A stretch of 64,000 nucleotides of DNA from Flavobacterium psychrotrophum (GCF_003403075.1 NZ_CP031557.1:620001-684000); one strand, 5' to 3'; numbered from the stretch's first letter, positions 1-9,980 are shown. The notes: generated from the sequence alone by a model not told the origin. Numbers and translations are program-made.

Positions 1-1229
1 AAGGTATCTGTACCGCCGCCAAAAGACAGGTTATAGTTTTGCGTAGCGCCCGTGCGGGTAAGTATGTCAAACCAGTCGGTATTAGCGCCATGGTTAGCCG
101 ATGCCGGTACGCCGGTTTCCTGTGCTACCTTCCACCACTCGTTAGCATCCAGCATATCCAGTTTTTTAGGTATCATGTCAAAAGATGTTGTGGCATTAAA
201 TTCTACCGTAGTAGTGCCTGCCTTACTTCTTTTTGTGGTAACAATAATAACCCCTGGTGCACCACGGCTACCGTATATGGCTGTTGCCGATGCGTCTTTG
301 AGTACGTCTATGCTTTCTATGTCGCTTGGTGCTATCTGGTTTAGCAGGTCCATATTACCCTGTATACCGTCTACTACTATAAGCGGGTCGCTGCCACCTA
401 TAAGCGAAGACACGCCACGTATCCTTACACTTGGTGCACTGCCGGGTTCACTACCGGTCTGGTTAATGTTTACACCGGCAAGTTTACCACCTATTAGTTG
501 TAATGGGTTTGTTATTGCACCCTGGTTCATGTCTTTTGCTGCGATAGAAGATACCGCACCGGTTATGTCTCTGCGCTTTGCAGTGCCATAGCCAATAACC
601 ACCACTTCATTAAGTTCGGACACGTTTGGGGTAAGGGCAATTACCTGAGGCACCTGGCCGGCTTTTATCTTTTTATCCATATAGCTTACATAGCTAATAA
701 CGATAACGGCATCAGTACTGGCCACATTAATTTCGAAGTTACCGTCCATATCGGTAGTAACTACATTGCGGGTGCCTTCTTCCATAACATTGGCACCGGG
801 TAAGGGCAGGCCGTTCTCATCGGTAACCTTACCTTTTATGGGCTCCATGTAATACCCAACATTTATTTTACCCAAGGGCTTTTTGAGAATAATTTGTGTA
901 CCGCGTACCTTAAAATCGATACTGGTGCCTTTAAATATTTTTTCGAGCACGGCGGCTATTTCTTTATCCTTAACTTTTATAGAAATGGTGCGTCCCAGGT
1001 CTATGTCGCTAATATTGTAGATAAAACGGAAGTCAGTTTTTTGCTCAATGGTCTCAATAACCTTTTCTACAGAAGAGTTGTTCAGGTCGAGGCTCACCTT
1101 GCCCTGGGCATAGGTACCTGCCTTTACTGTAAACATTGCGACCAAAAAAAACAGGGTAGTAAGTTTCAATTTGAGGTCAATTTTAAACATAGGGAGTTCA
1201 GCCCCAATGCTGTTTGGGTTTTTTTTCAT
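1..1229 (-). CDS. SusC/RagA-family TonB-dependent outer-membrane receptor, 5' part (partial)
   Basis: The reading frame is open from an ATG at 1229 to the window edge (about 409 codons), so the C-terminal barrel is missing. The N-terminus has a hydrophobic signal segment (about residues 21-40), then an STN (secretin/TonB short N-terminal) domain, a carboxypeptidase-regulatory-like beta domain (KGKVTDENGLPLPGANV) and the plug with the SusC hallmark GYGTAKRRDITGAVSS and GSRGAPGVIIVTTK. SusC proteins import glycans or peptides through the outer membrane with a SusD partner, expected further along the minus strand outside the window. The STN domain and the upstream FecR and sigma genes indicate transenvelope signalling that controls its own expression. 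A second in-frame ATG at 1190 gives a start closer to the signal peptide. Substrate unknown. Confidence 0.9.
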   Translation of the reverse strand, partial: MKKNPNSIGAELPMFKIDLKLKLTTLFFLVAMFTVKAGTYAQGKVSLDLNNSSVEKVIETIEQKTDFRFIYNISDIDLGRTISIKVKDKEIAAVLEKIFKGTSIDFKVRGTQIILKKPLGKINVGYYMEPIKGKVTDENGLPLPGANVMEEGTRNVVTTDMDGNFEINVASTDAVIVISYVSYMDKKIKAGQVPQVIALTPNVSELNEVVVIGYGTAKRRDITGAVSSIAAKDMNQGAITNPLQLIGGKLAGVNINQTGSEPGSAPSVRIRGVSSLIGGSDPLIVVDGIQGNMDLLNQIAPSDIESIDVLKDASATAIYGSRGAPGVIIVTTKRSKAGTTTVEFNATTSFDMIPKKLDMLDANEWWKVAQETGVPASANHGANTDWFDILTRTGATQNYNLSFGGGTDT

Positions 1230-1353
1230 ACGTTTGTAATAGATTGTGTTAATCCTTATTAGTTGCAATCATCAGTCAATCGGAATTTGTTCGCAGCATT
1301 TTCCGATTTTTTTTATTTAAGAGGGTTTGGTAATTCCTGTTTCAATAGGCTGT

Positions 1354-2538
1354 TTATTTAATTATTACTTTGTTTTTATTGATCGTGTAATTAAAATTAT
1401 GTAGCTCTTTAAAGTAGCTCAGTACATTAGCTATGGTTTCATCTTTAAAGCTGGCATTAAATCGCTGGCCTTCCAGGCTGGTGTTGTGGTTTTCTATCAC
1501 AATGTTATAATGCCTTTCCAGTTTTTTGCAAATGTTTTTAAACGTCATGTTCCTAAAGACCAATTCCCCCTTTATCCATGCGGTGTAAATGGCAGTAGAA
1601 ACTTCTTTTGTTTGTATACTACTCTCGGCCTTGCTAAAGCTGCCTTTGTATCCGGGCTCAAGCACTATGTTTTTTGAGGCATCAAATGTTTGCCCATCTG
1701 TATACATTCCTACAGAACCCTCTACCAGTACCACATCGGCATGGCTGTCTTCAGGATAACTGCTCACATTAAAATGTGTACCCAGTACCCGAACGTTTAG
1801 CTTATCTGCATTTACAATAAATGGATGCGCCTTGTCTTTAGCCACGTCAAAAAAAGCTTCACCATCAAGATATACCGTACGATCCTGCCCGGCTATAAAC
1901 TTAACGGGATATTTTAATGTAGTACCGGCATTAAGATGTACCACTGTACCATCTGACAGGTGCAACTGAAAACGCTTACCATACGGAATGTTCAGGGTGT
2001 TGTAAACAAGTTTTTCTATATCGGCATTATTATCGTAGGCAATGGTATTGTTTTGCTGGCTGGCTACAACTTTACCATCTTCATCTTTTATGAACACTTC
2101 GCCTTTTTCATTAATAATCTGGATTTCGCCTTTTTCATTAGTAAGGGTTATCTCGGTACCGGTAAGCTTAACAGAAGGTTTACTCGTCGCAGCACTGTTA
2201 TTAAAATACATCCAGCCTAAAGTAAAGAGCACTGCAAACGATGCGGCAATACCTGCATAGCGTTTAAAGTGCAGGCGGCGCACCGGGGTTTCTTCAGGTA
2301 TGTGTGCCGTTTCTTCCTGATCCTTAGCCTGCTGCATTATACGGCTAAACATAGCATCTGCAGGGGTTTGTGCTTCGGGCTGTTGTTCTATGAGGAATTT
2401 AATTTCGTCTACAGTCGGGAAATCATCGGTAAGCCTGTTTTGCTGGTAAAAAGCAACAACCTGTGCAGCCTCAGCAGGGGTGCAGCGGTTCATTACATAT
2501 TTATGGAGTAGGGCCTTTATATCTGTTTGCTGGCTCAC
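1354..2538 (-). CDS. FecR-family anti-sigma factor
   Basis: 394 residues. A cytoplasmic N-terminal region of about 90 residues that would hold the ECF sigma factor is followed by one membrane segment (about 94-112, AGIAASFAVLFTLGWMYF), a FecR domain (roughly 185-290, including GKRFQLHLSDGTVVHLNAGT and LDGEAFFDVAKD) and a C-terminal domain typical of Bacteroidota FecR proteins (about 320-394). The protein is expected to sit in the inner membrane with its periplasmic part contacting the STN domain of the SusC receptor encoded next. It lies 183 nt downstream of the sigma gene and 124 nt upstream of the receptor, all on the minus strand. A terminator between sigma and fecR suggests fecR-susC has its own promoter, probably read by this sigma factor (inference). 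Confidence 0.93.
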   Translation of the reverse strand: MSQQTDIKALLHKYVMNRCTPAEAAQVVAFYQQNRLTDDFPTVDEIKFLIEQQPEAQTPADAMFSRIMQQAKDQEETAHIPEETPVRRLHFKRYAGIAASFAVLFTLGWMYFNNSAATSKPSVKLTGTEITLTNEKGEIQIINEKGEVFIKDEDGKVVASQQNNTIAYDNNADIEKLVYNTLNIPYGKRFQLHLSDGTVVHLNAGTTLKYPVKFIAGQDRTVYLDGEAFFDVAKDKAHPFIVNADKLNVRVLGTHFNVSSYPEDSHADVVLVEGSVGMYTDGQTFDASKNIVLEPGYKGSFSKAESSIQTKEVSTAIYTAWIKGELVFRNMTFKNICKKLERHYNIVIENHNTSLEGQRFNASFKDETIANVLSYFKELHNFNYTINKNKVIIK

Positions 2539-2675
2539 GCGTGTATGGTATTATGTGTGTACTTATATAATACAGATGAATGGCATTTGTGTACTACTCA
2601 AACGATATAAATTTTTAATATTTTTTTAAGAATTTGTTTTTAGCATTGAAAAACAGTGGTTTGTGAAATAAAAAA

Positions 2676-2693
2676 ATCATCCCGAAGGATGAT
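2676..2693 (-). terminator. Intrinsic terminator of the ECF sigma gene
   Basis: On the minus strand a 7-bp stem (ATCATCC with GGATGAT) and a TTCG tetraloop are followed by seven T residues, 29 nt after the sigma stop codon. Confidence 0.8.
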
Positions 2694-2721
2694 CTTTAGT
2701 AAGATAAAGTTTGGTTTCTCT

Positions 2722-3282
2722 TTATATGATTTCGTCGTGGGTTTCAAAAAACATCCGTAACGATTCTAATGCTTTACTCATCTGGTTTTTTACAGTACTT
2801 ATAGATATGCCCAGTTCACGGCTTATTTCTTCGTAGGTTTTGCCTTTGCGCGACATTTTAAAAATTTCCTTTCGCTTAGGGGGGAGGTCGCTAATGGCCT
2901 GTTTGCGGAGTTTTTTAAAATCCTGTTCCCTTATCCTATGGTCTGTATGTTCATACGACTGCTGCGTGTTGTAAAAAATTTCTTCGCGCAACACGACATC
3001 GTTTGCGGCTTTATTTAAAATGTTGAATGCCTGGTTGCGGGCTATAGTGAATAAAAAGGCACGGAAAGATTTTGTTGGATCAAGTGTTTCGCGGTGTAGC
3101 CATACCTTCATAAAAACTTCCTGTACATTCTCTTCGGCAAGTTCTTTAGATTTAAGGAGGCTGATGCTGTAACCATAAATATCCTGGTAGTAACGATCGA
3201 AGAGGCTGCGAAATGCTTTTTCATTGTGGGCTTTAAGTTCGCCCACAAGTAGTGCATCATTATGTTTACTTTCCTCCTGCAT
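2722..3282 (-). CDS. RNA polymerase sigma-70 factor, ECF subfamily (FecI/Bacteroides expansion type)
   Basis: 186 residues with sigma region 2 (RYYQDIYGYSISLLKSKELAEENVQEVFMKVW, abridged: AEENVQEVFMKVW around residues 48-61) and region 4 (about 125-180) with the helix-turn-helix EEISRELGISISTVKNQMSK. It lacks region 3, as ECF factors do. It would direct core polymerase to the fecR-susC promoter when released by the FecR protein encoded downstream. Upstream, a TAATTTAG element (3317-3324, minus strand) is a 7/8 match to the flavobacterial -7 box. Clear family assignment; the trigger ligand cannot be read from the sequence. Confidence 0.93.
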   Translation of the reverse strand: MQEESKHNDALLVGELKAHNEKAFRSLFDRYYQDIYGYSISLLKSKELAEENVQEVFMKVWLHRETLDPTKSFRAFLFTIARNQAFNILNKAANDVVLREEIFYNTQQSYEHTDHRIREQDFKKLRKQAISDLPPKRKEIFKMSRKGKTYEEISRELGISISTVKNQMSKALESLRMFFETHDEII

Positions 3283-3461
3283 ATCGTTTATTGTCTTTCC
3301 TGTAATATTTATTGGGCTAAATTATGATAATGGTAAATTAATCCTGAAATAATACTAACATTACAAATGTATAAAAATATTAATGACCTGTACAAGTATC
3401 TTATGGTATGTGTATTAACTTTCTTTTTAACAAATTTTAACAAAAGTTGCAAAGACCCGTG

Positions 3462-3491
3462 TTGGCGGTATATGTTTTCTTTATACATTTG
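3462..3491 (+). promoter_or_regulatory. Promoter of the histidine operon
   Basis: TTG at 3462-3464 and TACATTTG at 3484-3491, separated by 19 nt, match the Bacteroidota vegetative promoter (TTTG/TTG, TAnnTTTG). Transcription would begin near 3498, just before the leader peptide ATG at 3511. Confidence 0.75.
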
Positions 3492-3510
3492 CCTTTATAC
3501 AAAACAAAAT

Positions 3511-3567
3511 ATGTTTATTAATCAATTGCATCATCATCATTTCAGCACTGGCTCAAACGCGAGGTAG
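3511..3567 (+). CDS. hisL: His operon leader peptide (18 aa with four consecutive His)
   Basis: ATG at 3511 opens an 18-codon frame, MFINQLHHHHFSTGSNAR, ending in TAG at 3565-3567. Four CAT codons in a row (3529-3540) sit about 125 nt before the hisG start and overlap RNA segments that can form alternative stems. This is the classic design of a ribosome-mediated attenuation leader: when charged histidyl-tRNA is scarce the ribosome stalls on these codons. A longer frame through the same codons could start at 3367, but the promoter at 3462-3491 places the transcription start after that point, so the short frame is preferred. Confidence 0.82.
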   Translation: MFINQLHHHHFSTGSNAR

Positions 3568-3630
3568 AAATGATATGGCAATAACCTAAGATATTTCACA
3601 AACCCGTTTGAGTAATCAGGCGGGTTTTTT
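3536..3630 (+). promoter_or_regulatory. Histidine-operon transcription attenuator (pause stem, antiterminator, terminator)
   Basis: Three pairings are visible. (a) ATCATTTC at 3536-3543, within the last His codons, pairs with GAAATGAT at 3567-3574. (b) CTCAAACG at 3552-3559 pairs perfectly with CGTTTGAG at 3605-3612 (antiterminator). (c) The terminator is an 11-bp stem, 3601-3611 with 3616-3626, with a GTAA loop, two G.U pairs and a following T run (3625-3630). Pairings (b) and (c) share 3605-3611 and exclude each other. A ribosome stalled at the His codons leaves 3552-3559 free to form (b); a ribosome that reaches the stop codon covers that segment and lets (c) form. Confidence 0.82.
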
Positions 3631-3692
3631 GTTTGGGATCATTTCCTTTCATCCATTTTCCGCTTTTTTACTCAGGCATATTGCAAACAAAC

Positions 3693-4550
3693 ATGAGTAT
3701 ATTAAAGATCGCGGTACAAAAAAATGGCCGCTTAAGCGAAAAATCATTACAGCTTTTAAACGAATGCGGTATTAAGCTTTCTAATGGTGAGCGCCGTTTA
3801 AAGGCCGCGTCGCCCAACTTCCCTGTGGAAATATTGTTCCTGCGTGATGATGATATTCCGCAATATGTAGAGGAGGGCGTAGCCGATGCCGGCATACTGG
3901 GGGAGAATGAAGTTTGGGAAAAAAGCAAGAACATTACAGTGATAAAACAGCTGGGTTTTGCCTCCTGCAAACTTTCGCTTGCCATTCCAAAAGAAGCGCT
4001 GTATACCGGATTAGAGTACTTCAACAATAAAAAGGTAGCCACCAGTTATCCGCGTATACTGAATAATTTTTTTACAGAGAACAAACTTAATGTTGCCATA
4101 GAAACCATTAGCGGGAGCGTAGAAATAGCACCTGCGATAGGCCTTGCCGATGCCATTTTTGATATTGTAAGCACAGGCAGTACCTTACAGATAAACGGGC
4201 TTAAAGAAGTTGAGGTAGTTACTAAAAGCCAGGCGGTGCTGATAAGCAACCAGAACCTTGATGCCGAAAAACAGCAAATACTGGATAAGCTGTTGTTCAG
4301 GATACAATCGGTTAAAAATGCCGCAGAAAATAAATATATACTCTTAAACGCACCTAATGAGTCTATTGCTAAAATAAGCGCAATACTCCCCGGAATGAAA
4401 AGCCCTACCGTTCTGCCACTCGCCGAACCCGGCTGGAGTAGTATCCACTCCGTTATTCGCGAAGATACTTTTTGGGATATTATTGACCAGTTAAAAGGCC
4501 TTGGCGCAGAAGGCATATTGGTTACCAATGTAGAAAAAATGATCCTTTGA
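3693..4550 (+). CDS. hisG: ATP phosphoribosyltransferase (long form)
   Basis: 285 residues from the ATG at 3693 (MSILKIAVQKNGRLSEKS). A further upstream start would add about 20 residues running through the leader region and is unlikely. HisG catalyses the first step of histidine biosynthesis, condensing ATP with PRPP. Visible family features are the QKNGRL N-terminus, the DDDIPQYVEEGVADAGILG phosphoribosyl region and the PRPP loop region DAIFDIVSTGSTLQINGL. The extra C-terminal domain (about 210-285) is the regulatory histidine-binding domain of the long form, so no HisZ partner is needed. First gene of the his operon; expression is probably controlled by the attenuator just upstream. Confidence 0.96.
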   Translation: MSILKIAVQKNGRLSEKSLQLLNECGIKLSNGERRLKAASPNFPVEILFLRDDDIPQYVEEGVADAGILGENEVWEKSKNITVIKQLGFASCKLSLAIPKEALYTGLEYFNNKKVATSYPRILNNFFTENKLNVAIETISGSVEIAPAIGLADAIFDIVSTGSTLQINGLKEVEVVTKSQAVLISNQNLDAEKQQILDKLLFRIQSVKNAAENKYILLNAPNESIAKISAILPGMKSPTVLPLAEPGWSSIHSVIREDTFWDIIDQLKGLGAEGILVTNVEKMIL

Positions 4551-4553
4551 GCC

Positions 4554-5846
4554 ATGATACAAAAGATAATTAACCCCGATATAAACCAGTGGGAAACGCT
4601 CTGCAAACGCCCTGCCATTGATACCGAAGATGTTAATGGCCTGGTACAACAAATTTTTAAAGAGATAAAACAAAATGGCGATACTGCCTTAAAAAAGTAT
4701 ACCCAGCTTTTTGACGGTTCGAATCCTGATGCGATTACAGTCTCTAAAGATGAAACAACTGCTGCCATTGCTCAGGTTCCTGACGAACTTAAAGCAGCCA
4801 TACAACTGGCAAAAGCCAATATAGAAAAGTTTCACGAAGCACAGGCAGAGCAGAAGCAAATTATAGAAACCATAACAGGTGTACAATGCTGGCGCGAAAG
4901 CCGTGCTATAGAAAAAGTAGGTATCTACATTCCCGGAGGTTCAGCGCCCTTGTTCTCCACAGTATTAATGCTTGCTGTTCCGGCTACGCTTGCAGGCTGT
5001 AAAGAGATTGTATTGTGTTCACCACCTGATAAACAAGGGAATATCAATCCTGCTATACTATATGCGGCGCAGCTATCCGGTGTTACGGCAATATATAAGG
5101 CAGGTGGCATACAGGCTATTGGGGCTATAGCATTTGGCACGCAAAGCATTGCTAAAGTAGATAAGATTTTTGGCCCCGGAAACCAGTATGTAACCGCTGC
5201 CAAACAAGCGGCTTTTGCAAATGGCGTGGCGATTGACCTGCCCGCGGGGCCAAGTGAACTCCTTGTTATTGCAGATGCTACAGCCAACCCAGAGTTTGTG
5301 GCAGCCGATTTGCTATCTCAGGCAGAGCATGGTGCCGACAGCCAAGTGGTTTTGGTTTCAGATAATGAGGCTTTGGTAAATCAAACCATCCAGGCGCTTG
5401 AAGTGCAGGTGGCACAGCTTCCCCGTAAGGATATCGTCCTGAAAGCATTGCAAAACAGCCGTGCCATAGTGCTTAACGGTACGCAGGCCTGTATAGATTT
5501 CAGCAATGCCTACGCTCCTGAACACTTAATTATTGCAACAGCTGATGCAGATTTTCTTGCTGAGAGAGTAATTAGCGCCGGCTCTGTTTTTATAGGTAAT
5601 TATAGTTGTGAGAGTGCGGGCGATTATGCCAGCGGTACTAACCACACACTGCCTACAAACGGTTATGCACGCAGCTATAGCGGCGTATCGTTAGATAGTT
5701 TTGTAAAGAAAATTACTTTCCAGAAAATTACACCACGAGGGCTGCAAAACATTGGCCCTGCCATAGAAATTATGGCTGCTGCCGAGAGCCTTGATGCACA
5801 CAAAAATGCGGTAACCATCCGCTTAAATACCCTTAAAAATGTTTGA
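4554..5846 (+). CDS. hisD: Histidinol dehydrogenase
   Basis: 430 residues, the usual length. It oxidises L-histidinol to L-histidine through the aldehyde in two NAD-dependent steps with one zinc ion. Conserved stretches are EKVGIYIPGGSAPLFSTVLM, the signature AIDLPAGPSELLVIAD, and the zinc-site segments SQAEHGADSQ, YAPEHLI and SAGDYASGTNHTLPT. It starts 3 nt after hisG and overlaps hisC by 8 nt, so translation is probably coupled. Confidence 0.97.
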   Translation: MIQKIINPDINQWETLCKRPAIDTEDVNGLVQQIFKEIKQNGDTALKKYTQLFDGSNPDAITVSKDETTAAIAQVPDELKAAIQLAKANIEKFHEAQAEQKQIIETITGVQCWRESRAIEKVGIYIPGGSAPLFSTVLMLAVPATLAGCKEIVLCSPPDKQGNINPAILYAAQLSGVTAIYKAGGIQAIGAIAFGTQSIAKVDKIFGPGNQYVTAAKQAAFANGVAIDLPAGPSELLVIADATANPEFVAADLLSQAEHGADSQVVLVSDNEALVNQTIQALEVQVAQLPRKDIVLKALQNSRAIVLNGTQACIDFSNAYAPEHLIIATADADFLAERVISAGSVFIGNYSCESAGDYASGTNHTLPTNGYARSYSGVSLDSFVKKITFQKITPRGLQNIGPAIEIMAAAESLDAHKNAVTIRLNTLKNV

Positions 5847-6864
5847 TTTATCTAAAATAGTGCGCCCCAACATACGGGTATTACAGCCGTACTCGTCTGC
5901 ACGCGATGAGTTTAAAGGCACTGCCGCCGTGTATCTTGATGCTAATGAGAACCCTTTTGGTACGCTAAACCGCTACCCGGATCCGCTTCAAAAGCAGTTA
6001 AAGGCCTCGCTGTCTGAAATAAAGGCTGTTGATACACAAAATATCTTTGTAGATAATGGCAGCGATGAGGCTATCGACCTGTGTTTTCGTATTTTTTGCG
6101 AACCGGGTAAAGACCGCGCCTTGACGTTTACACCTACATACGGTATGTATAAGGTATCGGCAGATATTAATAATGTAGTTTTAGATGAAGTACCGCTTGA
6201 CGACAATTTCCAGATCGATATCGAAAAGACGTTGCCTTTATTAGAGGATGAACGCCTGAAGCTCATATTTATCTGCTCACCCAATAATCCTACGGGCAAT
6301 AACCTTAATAATATTGAAACCATCCTGCAAAATTTCAACGGTATTGTAGTGGTAGATGAAGCCTATATCGACTTTAGCGAGAATGAATCGCTCAGTCAAA
6401 AAATAGCGCAATATCCTAATCTTGTGGTATTGCAAACTCTAAGCAAAGCCTGGGGATTGGCGGCAGCCAGGATTGGGCTTGCATTGGCAGACGCTAATAT
6501 TATCAGCCTGTTTAATAAAGTAAAGCCTCCGTATAATGTAAGCAGGCTCAACTATGAAGCGGCCATAGCGGCACTTGGTCAGCCAAAAGTATTTGAACAG
6601 CAAAAACAACTGCTGTTGCAACAACGGACTGTTTTACAGCAAGAATTAATAAACCTGCCATTTGTAACGAATGTATACCCGTCTAACGCTAACTTTTTAC
6701 TGGTAGCCGTAACCGATGCTAGCGGTATTTATAACCGCCTTGTAGAAAAGGGGATCATACTGCGCAACCGCAACAGCGTTATAGCCAACTGCATTCGCAT
6801 TACCATTGGCACACCCGAAGAAAATGAACTACTGCTAACCACCCTAAAAAACCTGAACCTATGA
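5839..6864 (+). CDS. hisC: Histidinol-phosphate aminotransferase
   Basis: 341 residues of a fold-type I PLP enzyme. It transaminates imidazole acetol phosphate with glutamate to give L-histidinol phosphate. The N-terminal [10 protein letters not shown] substrate motif, the NPNNPTGN-type loop ([11 protein letters not shown]), the VVDEAYIDF strand and the PLP-lysine motif [13 protein letters not shown] are all present. It overlaps hisD by 8 nt and hisB by 4 nt. Confidence 0.96.
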   Translation: MFDLSKIVRPNIRVLQPYSSARDEFKGTAAVYLDANENPFGTLNRYPDPLQKQLKASLSEIKAVDTQNIFVDNGSDEAIDLCFRIFCEPGKDRALTFTPTYGMYKVSADINNVVLDEVPLDDNFQIDIEKTLPLLEDERLKLIFICSPNNPTGNNLNNIETILQNFNGIVVVDEAYIDFSENESLSQKIAQYPNLVVLQTLSKAWGLAAARIGLALADANIISLFNKVKPPYNVSRLNYEAAIAALGQPKVFEQQKQLLLQQRTVLQQELINLPFVTNVYPSNANFLLVAVTDASGIYNRLVEKGIILRNRNSVIANCIRITIGTPEENELLLTTLKNLNL

Positions 6865-7949
6865 AAAAAGTATTGTTTATAGACCGCGATGGTACATTGG
6901 TTATAGAACCGCCCACAGACCTGCAACTGGACAGTCTGGAAAAACTGGAGTTTTATCCCGGTGTGTTTTCAGGACTTGGAAAAATAGTAAAAGAACTGGA
7001 TTATGAGCTCGTTATGGTAACCAACCAGGACGGGTTGGGAACTGATTCTTTTCCTGAAGATACCTTTTGGCCTGCCCAGGACAAAATAGTAAAAGCTTTT
7101 GAAAACGAAGGCATCCGCTTTTCTGAAATAATTGTTGACCGCAGCTTTCCACATGAGAATTTGCCAACTCGAAAACCAGGAACCGGCCTGCTTACGCACT
7201 ACCTTAAAGGTAATTATGATCTTGCCAACAGCTTTGTAATAGGCGACCGTGCTACCGATGTGCAGCTGGCGGTGAACCTGGGCAGTCAGTCGATATTTAT
7301 TGGCGATGATTGTAAAGGGGCGACGATATGTACCAAAAGTTGGGAAGAAATTTACAGCTACCTGAAACAAATTCCGCGTACCGGTACCGTAGTTCGAAAA
7401 ACGAATGAAACCAATATTGCTGTTACCGTCAACCTTGACAATAACAGTAACAGCAGCATAAGCACCGGGCTGGCATTTTTTGACCACATGCTCGATCAAC
7501 TTTCCCGCCACGGGGGCATTGGTCTTGACATTCAGGTTGATGGCGACCTTGAGGTAGACGAGCACCATACTATTGAAGATACGGCATTGGCACTGGGCGA
7601 GGCTTTCTTAAAAGCATTAGGCAGTAAAAAAGGCATAGAGCGTTACGGCTTTTTATTGCCTATGGACGACTGCCTTTCTCAGGTGGCTATCGACTTTGGC
7701 GGAAGGCCATGGTTGGTATGGGATGCCGATTTTAAGCGTGAAAAAATAGGGGAGATGCCTACCGAGATGTTCCTGCACTTTTTTAAATCGTTTAGCGATA
7801 CGGCTAAATGCAACCTGAATATAAAATCTGAAGGCACAAACGAGCACCACAAGATAGAGTCGATTTTTAAGGCATTTGCCAAAGCCATAAAAATGGCGGT
7901 AAAACAAACCGATAATTATGCAATACCCAGCACAAAAGGCACATTATGA
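6861..7949 (+). CDS. hisB: Bifunctional histidinol-phosphatase / imidazoleglycerol-phosphate dehydratase
   Basis: 362 residues made of two enzymes. The N-terminal HAD phosphatase (about 1-165) shows DRDGTLV with the nucleophile Asp8, VTNQDG and the [10 protein letters not shown] acid motif. The C-terminal dehydratase (about 172-362) shows [14 protein letters not shown] and [16 protein letters not shown] metal-binding motifs. The fused protein carries out steps 6 and 8 of the pathway. The fusion is known in Proteobacteria and Bacteroidota and is not a sequencing artefact. Coupled to hisC and hisH by 4-nt overlaps. Confidence 0.96.
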   Translation: MKKVLFIDRDGTLVIEPPTDLQLDSLEKLEFYPGVFSGLGKIVKELDYELVMVTNQDGLGTDSFPEDTFWPAQDKIVKAFENEGIRFSEIIVDRSFPHENLPTRKPGTGLLTHYLKGNYDLANSFVIGDRATDVQLAVNLGSQSIFIGDDCKGATICTKSWEEIYSYLKQIPRTGTVVRKTNETNIAVTVNLDNNSNSSISTGLAFFDHMLDQLSRHGGIGLDIQVDGDLEVDEHHTIEDTALALGEAFLKALGSKKGIERYGFLLPMDDCLSQVAIDFGGRPWLVWDADFKREKIGEMPTEMFLHFFKSFSDTAKCNLNIKSEGTNEHHKIESIFKAFAKAIKMAVKQTDNYAIPSTKGTL

Positions 7950-8524
7950 TAGCCATTATTAAATACAATGCAGGCAATACCGCATCGGTAGAAAATGCAG
8001 TAAGGAGGTTGGATTACAACTGTGTAGTAACCGATGATGCGATACAGTTGCAGGGGGCAGATAAGGTTATATTTCCGGGTGTGGGTCATGCGGCTCCGGC
8101 TATGGCATACCTTAAAGATAAGGGGTTGGACAGCCTTATTAAAAACCTTAAGCAGCCGGTATTGGGTATTTGCCTGGGTATGCAGCTGATGTGCAACTAT
8201 ACTGAGGAGGGGAACACGAATGGCCTTGGTATTTTTGATACCGGGGTAGTTAAATTTCCTCCTGAAGACAAGGTACCGCACATGGGGTGGAACACGGTAG
8301 AACACCTTGATAATATATTGTTTAATGGTATTGCGTTGAATACCGACCTGTATTTTGTACACAGTTATTACGCAGGGCTTTGCGATGCTACAGTGGGCGT
8401 ATGCCAATACATTGTGCCGTTTAGTGCCGCACTGCAAAAAGACAACTTTTATGCAGTGCAGTTTCACCCGGAAAAGTCAGGAAAAACAGGAGAACAATTC
8501 CTTAAAAACTTTTTGCAATTATGA
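7946..8524 (+). CDS. hisH: Imidazole glycerol phosphate synthase, glutaminase subunit
   Basis: 192 residues, class I glutamine amidotransferase. The nucleophile is Cys76 in GICLGMQLM, the oxyanion region is [11 protein letters not shown] and the catalytic His-Glu pair is in VQFHPEKSG. It hydrolyses glutamine and passes ammonia to HisF. It overlaps hisB and hisA by 4 nt each. Confidence 0.96.
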   Translation: MIAIIKYNAGNTASVENAVRRLDYNCVVTDDAIQLQGADKVIFPGVGHAAPAMAYLKDKGLDSLIKNLKQPVLGICLGMQLMCNYTEEGNTNGLGIFDTGVVKFPPEDKVPHMGWNTVEHLDNILFNGIALNTDLYFVHSYYAGLCDATVGVCQYIVPFSAALQKDNFYAVQFHPEKSGKTGEQFLKNFLQL

Positions 8525-9234
8525 AGATCATCCCAGCCATAGATATTATAAACGGGCAATGCGTGCGCCTTACACAAGGCGACTATGCCCAACAAAAAAC
8601 ATACAACAGCGACCCACTAGCTGTAGCCAGAACATTTGAAGATGCCGGGTTAAAATATTTGCATCTTGTAGACCTGGATGGCGCTAAGGGCGGACGAATT
8701 ATTAACCAAAAGGTACTTGAAGCCATTGCAACCAAAACAAGCCTGATAGTAGATTTTGGCGGTGGTATTAAAACGGATGCCGATATTGCCTTAGCATTTG
8801 ATTGTGGCGCGCAGCAGGTTACGGTAGGCAGCATTGCGGTGAAAAATGCTGAAAAGGTAGGGCAATGGCTTGAAAAATACGGGCCTGAAAAGATTATCCT
8901 GGGTGCCGATTGTAAAGACCGAAAAATAGCTGTTAGCGGATGGCAGGAGGAGAGTAAGCGGGATGTAATTGAGTTTATAAAAGATTATAATGCGAAAGGC
9001 ATTATTGATGTGGTGTGTACCGATATTAGTAAAGACGGTATGCTTGCCGGGCCATCGTTTGAACTATATAAAGAGATCATAGCTAAAGCTGCTGTCAACC
9101 TCATTGCCAGTGGCGGCGTAACCACCATTGACGATATTGTTGCCCTTAAAGCTATGGGATGTACAGGTGCTATAATTGGCAAAGCTATTTATGAGGGTAC
9201 CATTACCTTAAAACAACTGAAAGACCTATGCTAA
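8521..9234 (+). CDS. hisA: ProFAR isomerase (phosphoribosylformimino-AICAR-P isomerase)
   Basis: 237 residues, a beta/alpha barrel. The catalytic Asp is at residue 7 ([20 protein letters not shown]) and the second catalytic Asp is in [16 protein letters not shown]. The phosphate-binding motifs DFGGGIKT and LIASGGVTT are intact. It overlaps hisF by 7 nt. Confidence 0.96.
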   Translation: MKIIPAIDIINGQCVRLTQGDYAQQKTYNSDPLAVARTFEDAGLKYLHLVDLDGAKGGRIINQKVLEAIATKTSLIVDFGGGIKTDADIALAFDCGAQQVTVGSIAVKNAEKVGQWLEKYGPEKIILGADCKDRKIAVSGWQEESKRDVIEFIKDYNAKGIIDVVCTDISKDGMLAGPSFELYKEIIAKAAVNLIASGGVTTIDDIVALKAMGCTGAIIGKAIYEGTITLKQLKDLC

Positions 9235-9980
9235 AGAAACGTATTATACCCTGCCTTGATATTAAAGATGGGCGCGTAGTTAAAGGAGTCAACTTTCTGG
9301 GACTTGCCGATGCAGGCGACCCGGTAGCACTCGCTGCCCGATATGCTGCTGAGGGTGCCGACGAACTGGTGTTCCTGGATATTGCCGCGACTATTGAAAA
9401 ACGTAAAACCCTTTCAGCACTTGTAACCCAGGTGGCTGCTACCATAAATATACCTTTTACCGTGGGGGGAGGTATTAACACTGCAGCCGATGCAGAATAC
9501 CTGGTGCGCAGCGGTGCTGATAAGGTAAGTGTTAATTCGTCGGCTGTTAAGAACCCGAAACTGATAAGTGAAATTAGTAATAATCTGGGCTGCCAGGCGG
9601 TAGTTGTTGCTATAGATGCTAAAAAGGTAGACAACGCCTGGGAGGTATTTATTAACGGCGGCAACACAGCTACGGGCGTACTTGTAACCGACTGGGCTAA
9701 GCAGGCTGAGCAGTTGGGCGCGGGAGAAATACTACTTACATCTATGGATAAAGACGGTACTAAAAGCGGTTTTGCAGTTGAATTGCTTAACCAGGTTTGT
9801 GCGGTTACAAGCCTGCCGGTAATAGCATCGGGTGGCGCAGGCAGCAAAGAGCATTTTAGAGACGTCTTTACCCATACCGGCGTTGGGGCTGCCTTGGCGG
9901 CAAGCCTTTTTCATTATGGTGAGCTGGGCATACAGGAACTTAAAGATTATTTAAAACAACAAAACATACCCATACGATGA
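9228..9980 (+). CDS. hisF: Imidazole glycerol phosphate synthase, cyclase subunit
   Basis: 250 residues, a beta/alpha barrel paralogous to His[16 protein letters not shown] carries catalytic Asp11, [14 protein letters not shown] the second catalytic Asp, and TVGGGIN and ASGGAGS the phosphate sites. With HisH it makes IGP and AICAR from PRFAR and glutamine-derived ammonia. It overlaps hisIE by 4 nt. Confidence 0.97.
   Translation: MLKKRIIPCLDIKDGRVVKGVNFLGLADAGDPVALAARYAAEGADELVFLDIAATIEKRKTLSALVTQVAATINIPFTVGGGINTAADAEYLVRSGADKVSVNSSAVKNPKLISEISNNLGCQAVVVAIDAKKVDNAWEVFINGGNTATGVLVTDWAKQAEQLGAGEILLTSMDKDGTKSGFAVELLNQVCAVTSLPVIASGGAGSKEHFRDVFTHTGVGAALAASLFHYGELGIQELKDYLKQQNIPIR

Noticed and set aside
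3367..3567. 66-residue frame ending in the His-rich peptide
   Set aside because: The promoter at 3462-3491 starts transcription after the upstream ATG, and the first 48 residues show no coding pattern; the 18-residue leader is enough.
4046..4768. 240-residue minus-strand frame
   Set aside because: Antisense shadow of hisG/hisD without domain features or promoter.
6861..7949. Possible gene fusion error in hisB
   Set aside because: The phosphatase-dehydratase fusion is an established form of HisB and both halves are intact.
9203..9847. 214-residue minus-strand frame
   Set aside because: Antisense shadow of hisF.
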